Notes under the pieces: model-generated
Seen by the model: only the letters and a program-made list of their open reading frames with translations
The model's database searches: none
What the model was told of the DNA's origin: nothing
Made by a program: the position numbers and the translations under genes
Source of the DNA: Gammaproteobacteria bacterium
GTDB lineage: Bacteria > Pseudomonadota > Gammaproteobacteria > Steroidobacterales > Steroidobacteraceae
Direction: 5' to 3'
Assembly: GCA_028293725.1 (NCBI GenBank)
Contig: JAQGOE010000326.1
Coordinates: 1 to 56,425, forward strand
DNA length: 56,425 nt
Part shown: positions 16,988-25,213 of the stretch, in pieces
Numbering within the stretch: the stretch's first letter is position 1
Layout: each line of letters opens with the position of its first letter

Positions 16988-18451
16988 ATGGAAGACCTAG
17001 ATCACAATGCCTGCTACAGGGCCGTCAAGCTGCGCGACGCGCGCTTCGACGGACGTTTCTTTACGGCGGTCAAGACGACCAAAATCTATTGCCGGCCCAT
17101 ATGCCCCGCGCGAACTCCTCTGTCCAAGAACGTTACGTTCTTCCCTACAGCGGCGGCGGCACAGGAGGCCGGCTTCCGGCCGTGCCTACGCTGCAGGCCG
17201 GAAACCGCGCCGGATATGGGCGCCTGGCGCGGTACGTCCAACACTGTCAGCCGTGGTCTCGCGCTCATCGAGCTCGGCGCGTTGGATGAGTCTGATGTCG
17301 AAGGCCTGGCGACCAGGCTCGGCCTGGGGGAGCGGCAGCTACGTCGCTTGTTTCGCACGCACCTGGGCGCATCGCCCATAGCTGTCGCGCAGACGCGCCG
17401 GATCCTACTCGCTAAACAACTCGTACACGAGACGCGTCTGCCGATGACGGAAATCGCGTTCGCGGCCGGATTCGGCAGCATTCGCCGCTTCAACGAGACA
17501 TTCCAGGCATTGTATGGACGTCCGCCGAGCGCGTTGCGACGGCTCGGTGGCGCCGATATACCGGTGGCGGACCACGGCGAATTCAGTCTTCTGCTGCGTT
17601 ATCAACCGCCGTACGACTGGCCGGCGATGCTGGAGTTTCTGCGAGCACGGGCGATTCCCGGCGTGGAGCATGTTGATGATAACAGCTACGCCCGGACCTT
17701 CAGTATCGACGGGGTGCAGGGAACCGTAACGGTTCGCCCTGCACCGGGTAATGCCCTGAAAGCGAACATCCGGACGGCGAAGTTGTCGATCCTGCCGCGA
17801 ATCATCGCCAGACTGCGCCGGGTGTTTGATCTTGCCGCCGACCCGCTCGCCATCTCGGCACACCTCGCGACGGACCCGACCTTGGCGCCCTTGGTTTCTA
17901 AGCGGCCGGGCCTGCGGGTTCCAGGCGCATGGGACGGGTTCGAGCTGGCGATCCGCGCCGTACTGGGGCAGCAGATCACCGTGTCTGGCGCAATCAGGCT
18001 GGCCGGACGCCTGGTTACCAAATTTGGCGAGCCGATGGCTCATCCCGAGGGTGACCTGACACATATCTTTCCGCTGCCCGAGGCGCTGGCCTCGGCGAAG
18101 CTCGCCGCCTCCCTGGGAATGCCGGCTGCGCGGGCCGCAACGCTCTCCGCGGTCGCGGCCGCCGTCATCGCGGACCCCGATCTGCTCGGGGCGCACATCA
18201 GTCTCGAGGAAGCGATCAAGCGGCTACGCTCGATACGCGGTGTCGGCGAATGGACCGCGCAATACATCGCTTTACGGCAGTTGAGAGAGCCGGACGCATT
18301 CCCGGCGGCCGACATTGGGCTGTTGCGTGCTCTTGCCGATAGCGACGGACGGCGGCCGGACGCCGGCGAGCTTTTGGCGCAAGCGGAGAAGTGGCGTCCG
18401 TGGCGCGCCTACGCTGCACAACATGTGTGGACGGGGATGCCGAGCAGGTAG
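16988..18451 (+). CDS. alkA: Ada N-domain / AraC / AlkA DNA glycosylase fusion (adaptive response)
   Basis: A 487-residue three-part protein. Residues 1-75 form the Ada zinc domain with Cys35, Cys39, Cys66 and Cys69 (YCRPICP, PCLRCRP), equivalent to E. coli Ada Cys38/42/69/72; Cys35 would accept the methyl group from DNA phosphotriesters and switch the protein to activator. Residues about 90-185 are an AraC double helix-turn-helix (VEGLATRLGLGERQLRRLFRTHLG; MTEIAFAAGFGSIRRFNETFQ). Residues about 190-487 are AlkA, with the helix-hairpin-helix IRGVGEWTAQYIALRQL and the catalytic-region DAFPAADIGL, which removes 3-methyladenine and similar bases. There is no Ogt domain; that function is supplied by the divergent ogt gene. 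Confidence 0.95.
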   Translation: MEDLDHNACYRAVKLRDARFDGRFFTAVKTTKIYCRPICPARTPLSKNVTFFPTAAAAQEAGFRPCLRCRPETAPDMGAWRGTSNTVSRGLALIELGALDESDVEGLATRLGLGERQLRRLFRTHLGASPIAVAQTRRILLAKQLVHETRLPMTEIAFAAGFGSIRRFNETFQALYGRPPSALRRLGGADIPVADHGEFSLLLRYQPPYDWPAMLEFLRARAIPGVEHVDDNSYARTFSIDGVQGTVTVRPAPGNALKANIRTAKLSILPRIIARLRRVFDLAADPLAISAHLATDPTLAPLVSKRPGLRVPGAWDGFELAIRAVLGQQITVSGAIRLAGRLVTKFGEPMAHPEGDLTHIFPLPEALASAKLAASLGMPAARAATLSAVAAAVIADPDLLGAHISLEEAIKRLRSIRGVGEWTAQYIALRQLREPDAFPAADIGLLRALADSDGRRPDAGELLAQAEKWRPWRAYAAQHVWTGMPSR

Positions 18452-18503
18452 GTGGTCTGGCCCGTGGCATAATCGGCGCCTCGTTTTCTGCAGGGGCACT
18501 CGG

Positions 18504-19163
18504 ATGGATCGGATACTCGAGCCGGAAATCATGGACGGCGAGGCGGAGGCTGACGCTTACGCCCGGGCGGATTTCGCCGATTCCAACCAGTGGTACGCGG
18601 ACCATTTCGCCGCCGAGTACCCGGACCATCTGCGGGAAATCGTCGATCTGGGCTGCGGACCGGCGGATGTGACGGTGCGGGTTGCGCGCCTTGCGCATCA
18701 CGGGCATATCGTGGCCGTCGACGGCTCTGCCGCGATGCTGGAGTTCGCGCGCCAGGCGATCCATAGCGCGCGACTGTCGCAACGGATCACCCTTCACCTC
18801 GGGCGCCTGCCGGGCCTGTCTCTTCCAGAGCATCATTTCGATGCCGTGTTGTCGAAGGACATGCTCCATCATCTACCGGACCCGCAGGTTCTGTGGAGCG
18901 AAGTGCGGCGACTGGGAAAACCGGGCGCCGCCGTGTTTGTCATGGACCTGATGCGACCCGACTCGCCGCTCGAGGCGAAGGAAATTGTCGAGCGGGTTGC
19001 TGGGAAAGAGCACCCGGTTCTGAAGGAAGACTTCTACAACTCGCTGTGCGCGGCGTTCACGGTCAGCGAGGTGCGCAGCCAACTCCAGAGCGCTGGCCTG
19101 CCGCTCACGGTCGAGCAGGCGACCGCGCGGCACATGCGCATTAAGGGAGTTATTCACGGGTGA
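18504..19163 (+). CDS. Class I SAM-dependent methyltransferase
   Basis: A 219-residue Rossmann-fold methyltransferase. Motif I is VDLGCGPADVTVRVA (about residues 52-66), followed by VAVDGSAAMLEFARQA (motif post-I) and FDAVLSKDMLHHLPDP (motif II region with the common LHHL). It is closest in pattern to the Methyltransf_25/11 families acting on small molecules; the substrate is unknown. ATG 18504 is chosen because MDRILEPEIMDGEAEADAYA starts the family-like region; the upstream reading from 18315 overlaps the AlkA gene and is its shadow. The 3' end overlaps the convergent M61 peptidase gene by 10 bp. Confidence 0.85.
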   Translation: MDRILEPEIMDGEAEADAYARADFADSNQWYADHFAAEYPDHLREIVDLGCGPADVTVRVARLAHHGHIVAVDGSAAMLEFARQAIHSARLSQRITLHLGRLPGLSLPEHHFDAVLSKDMLHHLPDPQVLWSEVRRLGKPGAAVFVMDLMRPDSPLEAKEIVERVAGKEHPVLKEDFYNSLCAAFTVSEVRSQLQSAGLPLTVEQATARHMRIKGVIHG

Positions 19164-21031
19164 GTGTGAGACTTGAGCACGTCGCTCAGCGTGTCAGGCG
19201 TGCCTTCGATGCGCGTCAGGTGCGGAAACCGCGGACCATCGAAGTAAGCGACGGACAGCGTGCGGTAGTAGTCATCGTTCTCGACCAACAACTCGATGGG
19301 CTTGTGGGTTGACTGGGCCGCGACGAGGGCGGCTTCCAGGATCTCGGGAGTGAACTTCTTGCCGTTCACGGCAACCAGCGTCATCCCGGGGCCCGCGCCG
19401 CCCAGGGCCGCCGCCCGTCCTTCGATGACATCGGTCAGGACACCCTTCTCATCGAGATTGAACCCGATGGACCATTCCAGGCGGGTGGTCTTGCGTATTT
19501 TCTGCGAAATCTCCACCTCGGAATTCTTCTCAGCCGAGTAACTCAACTGCCAGCCGGTGTGTTTGAGTCCCTCGAGCAATGCCTTGGTGTCAGGAACGTC
19601 CAGGTGCTTGCGAATGATTCCGCGCCAGTCCGCGGGCGCGATCGAGGCGAGCGTCGTGTAGAGGTCGTTTTCAACATAAGGCTTGACCTCCGGCTTGCCG
19701 TCGTTGCCCGAATAGAACCGGTGTGTAAAGTCGTCCAACGTCGCTTTCCCATCGCTGTGGGCCCGCAGCTGCGCGTCGACATCGAGCCAGAGAAATACCG
19801 ATGCGTCGTAAAAATCCACACTCCGACGCGCGGACGACCAGGCTCGCGGCGAGTCGTAAAGGACCTGGGCTTGCACGGCCGTGTCGGCGAGCGGACGCCA
19901 GCGTGGGCCGGTGGAGATGTCGAAGTGACCGGCGCTCACGGCAATGAGCTCCCGATAATCCTCGGGCTTGATCAGCCCGGCGCGCGTGGGCAGCACGTCA
20001 CCCCAGAACTGGGTCATTCCCTCATAGACCCACAACAAGGAGCCGTCCATGGGCTTCAGGTAATCCGGGCTCAGCAGTCCCTGCGGCCTGCGGAACTTGC
20101 CGTTCCAGCTGTGGACATACTCGTGACCCAGGAGGCCGGCGACCAACTTACGACTATCGGCCTCTTTCAGGACCGTCTCGGGGACCCGGTCATCGCTCGA
20201 CTCGTGATGCTCCTCGCCGAACGCCTCGATGTGATCCGAAAGGCTCAGCAGCCAGGTGTAGTGCCGGTAATGGCGGGAGGCGAACACCGCGCCCGCCTCC
20301 GCAACCAGGTTGCCATAACCCTGCGCGAAATCCGTCGGGACTTCGGTGGCCATGGCCGTATCGGCAGCGATGGAAATCATGTGATGAGTGTCAGCGTGTG
20401 GCGCGGAGCCCGGCAGGTCGACATGGCGAACGAACTCGCCCATCTGCACGGGAGAATCGATGAGCTGCGCCAGCGAGACGGGCTCGAACTCCAACGCCCC
20501 GCCCTCGCCCACGTGGGTATCGAGCGAGCAGGTCGCAGTCCAGCCGCGGGGAATCGCCACAGAGCCGACCGCGGGAAGGGTCGCCGCGTCGCGGCCTTTG
20601 GGGAGAAAGACAAACTCGTTCCAGCGGATGATGGCCAGTCGAGCGGTGCTGCCGGGCGAGCTCGAAAAGCCACCACCGTCGGCGGGCATGCCGGTGTCGA
20701 GCGTGATGTCGAGCTGAGTGGCGCCGGCCGGCACCGTGACACTGATGGCGTACATCTCGTAAGGATCGCGTTTCCACTCGAGCCGTTGTCCGTTGGCTTT
20801 GATCTCGAGGCCGATGATGGAATCGAGCGGCCCGGCGGGCGCGTGTTCGGCGGGAATCCACTTCGGGTAGACGAGCACCAGCGGCCCCGGTTTGACGGCT
20901 AGGGTTTCGTGGGTCTGCAAATGCCGCCGGATCACATCGCGGGCGTCTATCCGGACTGTGAGGTCGGCTCCAAAGGTTGGGGCGCAGGTCAGAAGCAGCA
21001 CGGCCAGCGCCGCGCATTGAGTGCGGGTCAT
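19154..21031 (-). CDS. M61 family metallopeptidase (glycyl aminopeptidase-like) with PDZ domain
   Basis: A 625-residue exported peptidase with a signal peptide (AALAVLLLTCAPTFGA). Domain order: an N-terminal beta domain (about 22-210), the M61 catalytic domain with the zinc motif HEYVHSWN (His303, Glu304, His307) and the following GKFRRP and WVYEGMTQFWGDVL that carry the third-ligand Glu, and a C-terminal PDZ domain (about 525-600: LDEKGVLTDVIEGRAAALGGAGPGMTLVAVNG). M61 enzymes release N-terminal Gly or Ala from peptides in the periplasm. Length and order are typical of the gammaproteobacterial form. No obvious operon partner. Confidence 0.93.
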   Translation of the reverse strand: MTRTQCAALAVLLLTCAPTFGADLTVRIDARDVIRRHLQTHETLAVKPGPLVLVYPKWIPAEHAPAGPLDSIIGLEIKANGQRLEWKRDPYEMYAISVTVPAGATQLDITLDTGMPADGGGFSSSPGSTARLAIIRWNEFVFLPKGRDAATLPAVGSVAIPRGWTATCSLDTHVGEGGALEFEPVSLAQLIDSPVQMGEFVRHVDLPGSAPHADTHHMISIAADTAMATEVPTDFAQGYGNLVAEAGAVFASRHYRHYTWLLSLSDHIEAFGEEHHESSDDRVPETVLKEADSRKLVAGLLGHEYVHSWNGKFRRPQGLLSPDYLKPMDGSLLWVYEGMTQFWGDVLPTRAGLIKPEDYRELIAVSAGHFDISTGPRWRPLADTAVQAQVLYDSPRAWSSARRSVDFYDASVFLWLDVDAQLRAHSDGKATLDDFTHRFYSGNDGKPEVKPYVENDLYTTLASIAPADWRGIIRKHLDVPDTKALLEGLKHTGWQLSYSAEKNSEVEISQKIRKTTRLEWSIGFNLDEKGVLTDVIEGRAAALGGAGPGMTLVAVNGKKFTPEILEAALVAAQSTHKPIELLVENDDYYRTLSVAYFDGPRFPHLTRIEGTPDTLSDVLKSHTHP

Positions 21032-21447
21032 TGAGAATTACCTTCCTGTGGTGAGACTGGGTCGGGCGCCGTCTTATGCAGCGGGCGCTTGTAGAAGGAT
21101 GTTCACGCACGAACCCGTGGCTTGGCAACCACAGGTATGTGGCAGGAGCAAACAAATTCTTTACTTGCCAGCGGGGCGCGACTATCTTCCCGCCCCGTCA
21201 TTAGTTGCAGAAGGCGTGCCTGTGGGCAGTTGTATCGGTGGTAGTTGTTGCTGCGTGAAGCGCGGCTGCGATCCGGCTCGATAACGCCAAGGCATTGCTG
21301 GGCGCTGTCCTGCCGATAGCAGGCAGCGCAGACGGTGCGAACGCCCGGTTCGCGCCCGAACTCTTTCTCCAGAAACTTCCCACTCCGGTTACCGGCTGTG
21401 CTCGTCGAGGGCGGCGGACGCCCCCGTTCGGCTCCTGGGGAAATACG
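21032..21447. other. 416-bp intergenic region between divergent M61 peptidase and NRAMP genes
   Basis: No convincing ORF on either strand: the short reading frames here have no ribosome-binding site and no recognisable protein. The stretch must hold the promoters for both divergent genes. I looked for a manganese-sensing (yybP-ykoY) riboswitch ahead of the transporter and found no match to its conserved core, and no strong hairpin before the start codon. Confidence 0.5.
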
Positions 21448-22734
21448 ATGGTCAGAAAAATATATAAGAGCATCGCGGAGCATCCGCGGATGCGGCAGAT
21501 CGGCCCGGGGCTCATCACCGGGGCGGCCGACGACGATCCAAGCGGAATCGCAACCTACTCGCAGGCAGGCGCGCAGTTCGGGTTCCACATGCTGTGGACC
21601 ATGATCTTCACGTACCCCCTGATGGTCGGCATCCAAATGGTCAGCGCGCGACTCGGCTGCATCACGGGCCGGGGGCTGGCTGCGAATGTAAAAGCGGTTT
21701 TCCCACGGCCGGTGCTCTACGGCATCGTGGGTCTGTTGCTCATGGCCAATACGATCAACGTCGCAGCGGATATCGCCGCGATGGGTGAGGCGTTGCGCCT
21801 GCTGATCGGCGGCTCAGCTCACCTCTACTCAGTACTCTTCGGCGTCACTTGCCTGACGCTGCAGGTCTACCTCAGGTATGAGACCTACGTGCGTTACCTG
21901 AAATGGCTGACGCTGGGCCTTCTCTCCTATGTGGCGGTGGTTTTCACGATCCATGTGCCGTGGGACCAGGTCATTCGGGGTGCTCTTCTCCCGGAGCTGC
22001 GGTTCGACCACAACACTATCTCGATGGTGGTGGCCGTGCTCGGCACCACGATCAGCCCGTACCTGTTCTTCTGGCAGGCGGCCCAGGAAGTTGAGGACCT
22101 CAAAGCCATCTCGGCCCGCAATGGCGGCGGTCTCCTGCCGCCTCACGCAGAAGCGGTGGCGCGACAGCACCTGCGCCGCATTCGTTGGGATACCTACCTG
22201 GGAATGGGCTTTTCGAATCTGATCGCGTTTTTCATCATCCTCGGCACGGCGGCTACTCTCCACGCGGCCGGGATCACACACATCGAGACTGCGGGCCAGG
22301 CGGCGGAGGCGCTGCGTCCCATCGGCGGTCCGGCGACCTTTCTGTTGTTCAGCCTCGGCATCATCGGGACCGGAATGCTTGCGGTCCCCGTACTTGCGGG
22401 ATCCGCGGCCTACGCCGTCGCCGAGAGCTTCGAGTGGAGCTCGGGCCTGGACTCCAAGGTGCACGAGGCGCGCGAGTTCTACGCAATCGTGGCCGTCGCC
22501 ACGATCGGGGGCGTACTTCTGAACTTCACGCACCTGGACCCGATGCGGGCCCTAGTATGGTGCGCTGACATCAATGGCGTGATCGCCATTCCGATCATGA
22601 CCGTCATGATGCTGCTGGCGGCGCGGCACGACATCATGGGGCAATTCGTCATTCGGCCGCGGCTGCGCGGTCTCGGGTGGGCGGCAACCGGCGTCATGAC
22701 AGTGTCGGTGCTCGCCATGTTCGCCACAGGTTAG
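21448..22734 (+). CDS. NRAMP-family transporter with altered metal-binding motifs
   Basis: A 428-residue inner-membrane protein with about 11 helices. The NRAMP fold is recognisable from GPGLITGAADDDPSGIATYSQAG (helix 1) and LGTTISPYLFFWQ (helix 6). In classical Mn/Fe NRAMPs helix 1 has DPGN and helix 6 has a Met-Pro-His; here these read D30-P31-S32-G33 and Ser-Pro-Tyr, so the Met that favours soft transition metals is missing. This puts it in a divergent clade whose substrate could be Mg2+ or another ion rather than Mn2+. ATG 21448 is preferred (MVRKIYKSIAEHPRMRQIGPG); the 51-residue upstream extension has no homology character. Not called mntH for this reason. Confidence 0.85.
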   Translation: MVRKIYKSIAEHPRMRQIGPGLITGAADDDPSGIATYSQAGAQFGFHMLWTMIFTYPLMVGIQMVSARLGCITGRGLAANVKAVFPRPVLYGIVGLLLMANTINVAADIAAMGEALRLLIGGSAHLYSVLFGVTCLTLQVYLRYETYVRYLKWLTLGLLSYVAVVFTIHVPWDQVIRGALLPELRFDHNTISMVVAVLGTTISPYLFFWQAAQEVEDLKAISARNGGGLLPPHAEAVARQHLRRIRWDTYLGMGFSNLIAFFIILGTAATLHAAGITHIETAGQAAEALRPIGGPATFLLFSLGIIGTGMLAVPVLAGSAAYAVAESFEWSSGLDSKVHEAREFYAIVAVATIGGVLLNFTHLDPMRALVWCADINGVIAIPIMTVMMLLAARHDIMGQFVIRPRLRGLGWAATGVMTVSVLAMFATG

Positions 22735-22782
22735 GCTCCAAAGCAGTGGGTTGCGGATGATTTGCATTGCGCGCCCCGAGAT

Positions 22783-22804
22783 GTTACAACACGTCACATG
22801 TTAC
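22783..22804. promoter_or_regulatory. Candidate BlaI-type operator upstream of the efflux operon
   Basis: GTTACA (22783-22788) and TGTTAC (22799-22804) form an imperfect inverted repeat, and ATGTTAC is also repeated directly at 17-bp spacing (22781, 22798). It lies 13 bp before the BlaI-like start codon. BlaI/MecI repressors bind paired TACA/TGTA half-sites, so autoregulation is plausible. Confidence 0.4.
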
Positions 22805-22817
22805 GGCAGGTCACACG

Positions 22818-23189
22818 ATGAGCGACGCCCTACCCCCGCTGGGAGATCTGGAGCACGAGCTTCTGACGATCCTTTGGACCCATGGCGAGATGACGGCGGT
22901 GGCAGTCCGCAAACAGGTCACCCGCAAGCTCAAGGACGCGACCATCCGCACGGTACTGCGGCGCCTCGAGGACAAAGGTTATGTCACTCACGCGGTGCAG
23001 GCCGGAACCTTCCTCTATCGGCCGAAGGAATCGGCGGAGAGCGCGGCGGCGAATGCGGTGAAGGGTATCGTCGAGAGATTTTGTGGAGGCTCGATCGAGC
23101 GGGCCCTGTTGGCGTTGGCGGATGCAGCGCTGGTCGAGCCAAAGCAGTTGGCGGCCATCGCCGGCAAGCTGCGGCGTAAGTCGAAGTAA
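22818..23189 (+). CDS. BlaI/MecI/CopY family transcriptional repressor
   Basis: A 123-residue winged-helix repressor. The DNA-binding domain is clear: LGDLEHELLTILWTHGEMTAVAVRKQVTRKLKDATIRTVLRRLEDKGYVTHA, followed by FLYRPKESAESAAANAVKGIVERFCGGSIERALLAL, the dimerisation segment of the family. ATG 22818 has AGGT upstream; an in-frame start at 22767 is less likely because it would pass through the presumed operator. Such regulators normally pair with a BlaR/M56 membrane protease, and none is present here; instead the gene heads an HlyD-ABC-FtsX operon at 18 bp spacing, which it probably represses. Confidence 0.93.
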   Translation: MSDALPPLGDLEHELLTILWTHGEMTAVAVRKQVTRKLKDATIRTVLRRLEDKGYVTHAVQAGTFLYRPKESAESAAANAVKGIVERFCGGSIERALLALADAALVEPKQLAAIAGKLRRKSK

Positions 23190-23207
23190 GAGTCGGAATG
23201 CCCCGCG

Positions 23208-24527
23208 ATGGCCACACCGGAAATCAAGTTGGCTACATCGCGCGATGCTCGCTCCATGGACCGCAAAATTCGCGCCAATCCGTGGTCGCCAGCGCGTTGG
23301 CCCGTGGCGCTGAAAGTGGCGTTCGCCGCTGTTGCAATCATTTTAGCAGCGCTGCTGGCGATCGAGTTGAGGACGCGAGCGGGCGCGCGAACGGTCCGCA
23401 TGCCTCTGGCGCAACTGACTATCGCAACTGTAGAACAGGGAGTCTTCCATGACCTCGTCGCGGTGCGCGCCAGCGTCGTGCCGCGTGACACGATCTACAT
23501 CGACGCCGTCGACGGTGGCCGCGTCGAGCGGGTATTGGTCGAGCCGGGGGACCTCGTTCAGGCGGGCACGCCCATGATCGAGCTCAGCAACACCAACCTC
23601 GCGCTGTCGGTTATCCAGGAAGAGTCACAGCTGAACCAGGCGATCTCGCAGCTTCAACAGAACGAGATCGCGCTCGAACAGAACAGGCTGTCGAACGATC
23701 GGGCCCTCGCGGAAATCGGCTATGGCCTCGTGCGACTGGAACGCTCGGCCGCGCGCCGCGATGCCGTAGCCGCCCTGGGTGGCGTGTCGGCAGAGCAACG
23801 CGACGTAGTCACCGACGAACTCGCCTACTACAAACAGCTCCAGCCCATCCAGTCGGACAGCAACAAACGGCAAGCCGAACTGCGTGACCGGCTCCTGCCC
23901 GACATTCACCGGCAACTCGGCATCCTGCGCGGCAATCTCGACGTCGTACACAGTACGCTCGATGGCCTCATCATCCGAGCGCCGGTCACCGGACGGGTTA
24001 CGGCCATCGATCTCAAGGTTGGTGAGCATCGCAATGCCGGGCAGCGGCTCGCGGAAGTCACTCCCAACACCGGCATGAAGCTGTCCGCCAACATCGACGA
24101 ATTCTATCTGCCACGAGTGCGCGCCGGTCAGACCGCCGTCTTTGAGTTCGGCGGGGGGACCGCGACGGTCGCCGTACGGAAAGTTTATCCCCAGGTTCAG
24201 AACGGTCAATTCACCGTGGAAATGAGCTTCAACGGAGCGGATCCGTCGGGGCTGGTCGCGGGTGAGGCGGTCCGGGGTCGGCTGCAGTTAGGCGGGGACG
24301 CACCCGCTCACATTCTTCCGGTCGGAGCGTTCCTCGAGCGTAGCGGCGGTGATTGGGCCTTTGTTGTGACCCCGGACGGCAAAGCAGCGCAACGGCGCCG
24401 CATCAAGGTCGGCCGGCGCACCACCGAACAGCTCGAAATCGTTGGGGGTCTCGCCGTTGGAGAGCGGGTGATTACTTCGGACTACACAGGTCTGGACCAG
24501 GTTGACCGGGTCAGCCTGACACAGTGA
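23208..24527 (+). CDS. HlyD/MacA-type periplasmic adaptor of efflux system
   Basis: A 439-residue membrane fusion protein. One N-terminal helix (VALKVAFAAVAIILAALLAIEL, about residues 35-55) anchors it. A lipoyl-like half (VDGGRVERVLVEPGDLVQAGTPMIELSN) is followed by a coiled-coil hairpin (about 140-250, rich in Gln, Glu and Leu), the second lipoyl half (LIIRAPVTGRVTAIDLKVGEHRNAGQRLAEV) and the beta-barrel and membrane-proximal domains. It would link the ABC transporter encoded downstream (11-bp gap) to an outer-membrane channel; no TolC gene is in the window. A start at 23256 (MDRKIRANPW) is possible. Confidence 0.92.
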   Translation: MATPEIKLATSRDARSMDRKIRANPWSPARWPVALKVAFAAVAIILAALLAIELRTRAGARTVRMPLAQLTIATVEQGVFHDLVAVRASVVPRDTIYIDAVDGGRVERVLVEPGDLVQAGTPMIELSNTNLALSVIQEESQLNQAISQLQQNEIALEQNRLSNDRALAEIGYGLVRLERSAARRDAVAALGGVSAEQRDVVTDELAYYKQLQPIQSDSNKRQAELRDRLLPDIHRQLGILRGNLDVVHSTLDGLIIRAPVTGRVTAIDLKVGEHRNAGQRLAEVTPNTGMKLSANIDEFYLPRVRAGQTAVFEFGGGTATVAVRKVYPQVQNGQFTVEMSFNGADPSGLVAGEAVRGRLQLGGDAPAHILPVGAFLERSGGDWAFVVTPDGKAAQRRRIKVGRRTTEQLEIVGGLAVGERVITSDYTGLDQVDRVSLTQ

Positions 24528-24537
24528 GGGAGGCTCC

Positions 24538-25212
24538 ATGTTGAAGCTCGAACACGTTTCCAAGGTCTATCGTGCGGCGGACGTCGAGACGGCCGCGCTG
24601 GATGATCTCTCGTTGGAGATACGGTCCGGCGAGTTTCTCGCGATCATGGGACCGTCGGGCTGTGGCAAATCGACACTCCTCAACATCCTGGGTCTCATCG
24701 ACTCCCCTACCTCCGGAGCCTATTGGTTCATGGGAGAGAACATGACGGGTCGCTCGGAGGAGCAGCTCACTTTGCATCGCCGTGAGGGCGTGGGCTTCGT
24801 GTTCCAGAACTTCAATCTCATCGATGATCTCAACGTCGCGGAGAACGTCGAGATGGGACTCATCTACCGGCGTGTGCCCGGCGCGGAACGGCGTCGACGT
24901 GTCGCGGCCGCACTGGAGATGGTGGATCTCGCACATCGGGCACGACACATGCCCAAGCAACTCTCCGGGGGGCAACAGCAACGTGTCGCGGTCGCGCGCG
25001 CGCTGGTCTCGGATCCCAAAGTCATCCTGGCGGACGAGCCGACCGGCAACCTCGATACGGCCAATGGGGACGCCGTCATGGAGATGTTATCGGGAGTCAC
25101 ACTGCAAGGGACCACCATCATCATGGTCACGCACTCCGAAGTCCACGCGAAACGTGCCGACCGTGTGGTCTACATGCTCGATGGGCGCTTCGCCGACGCC
25201 ACGGAGGTCTAA
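24538..25212 (+). CDS. MacB/LolD-type ABC transporter ATP-binding protein
   Basis: A 224-residue ATPase. Walker A GPSGCGKST is at residues 38-46, the Q-loop VFQNFNLIDDLNV follows, then the signature LSGGQQQR, Walker B VILADEPTGNLD and the switch His in MVTHSEVHAKRADRVVYMLDG. LSGGQQQRVAVARAL with EPTGNLD is the typical pattern of the MacB/LolD/FtsE subfamily, which works with FtsX-type permeases. The ATG lies 11 nt after the adaptor gene and the stop is 1 nt before the permease start, so the subunits are made together. Confidence 0.96.
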   Translation: MLKLEHVSKVYRAADVETAALDDLSLEIRSGEFLAIMGPSGCGKSTLLNILGLIDSPTSGAYWFMGENMTGRSEEQLTLHRREGVGFVFQNFNLIDDLNVAENVEMGLIYRRVPGAERRRRVAAALEMVDLAHRARHMPKQLSGGQQQRVAVARALVSDPKVILADEPTGNLDTANGDAVMEMLSGVTLQGTTIIMVTHSEVHAKRADRVVYMLDGRFADATEV

Positions 25213-25213
25213 C

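Noticed and set aside
19559..20902. 447-codon plus-strand frame
   Set aside because: Antisense of the M61 peptidase, whose zinc motif and PDZ domain are clear on the other strand.
21032..21447. Manganese (yybP-ykoY) riboswitch ahead of the NRAMP gene
   Set aside because: The conserved core and paired elements are not visible, and the transporter itself lacks the manganese-type motif.
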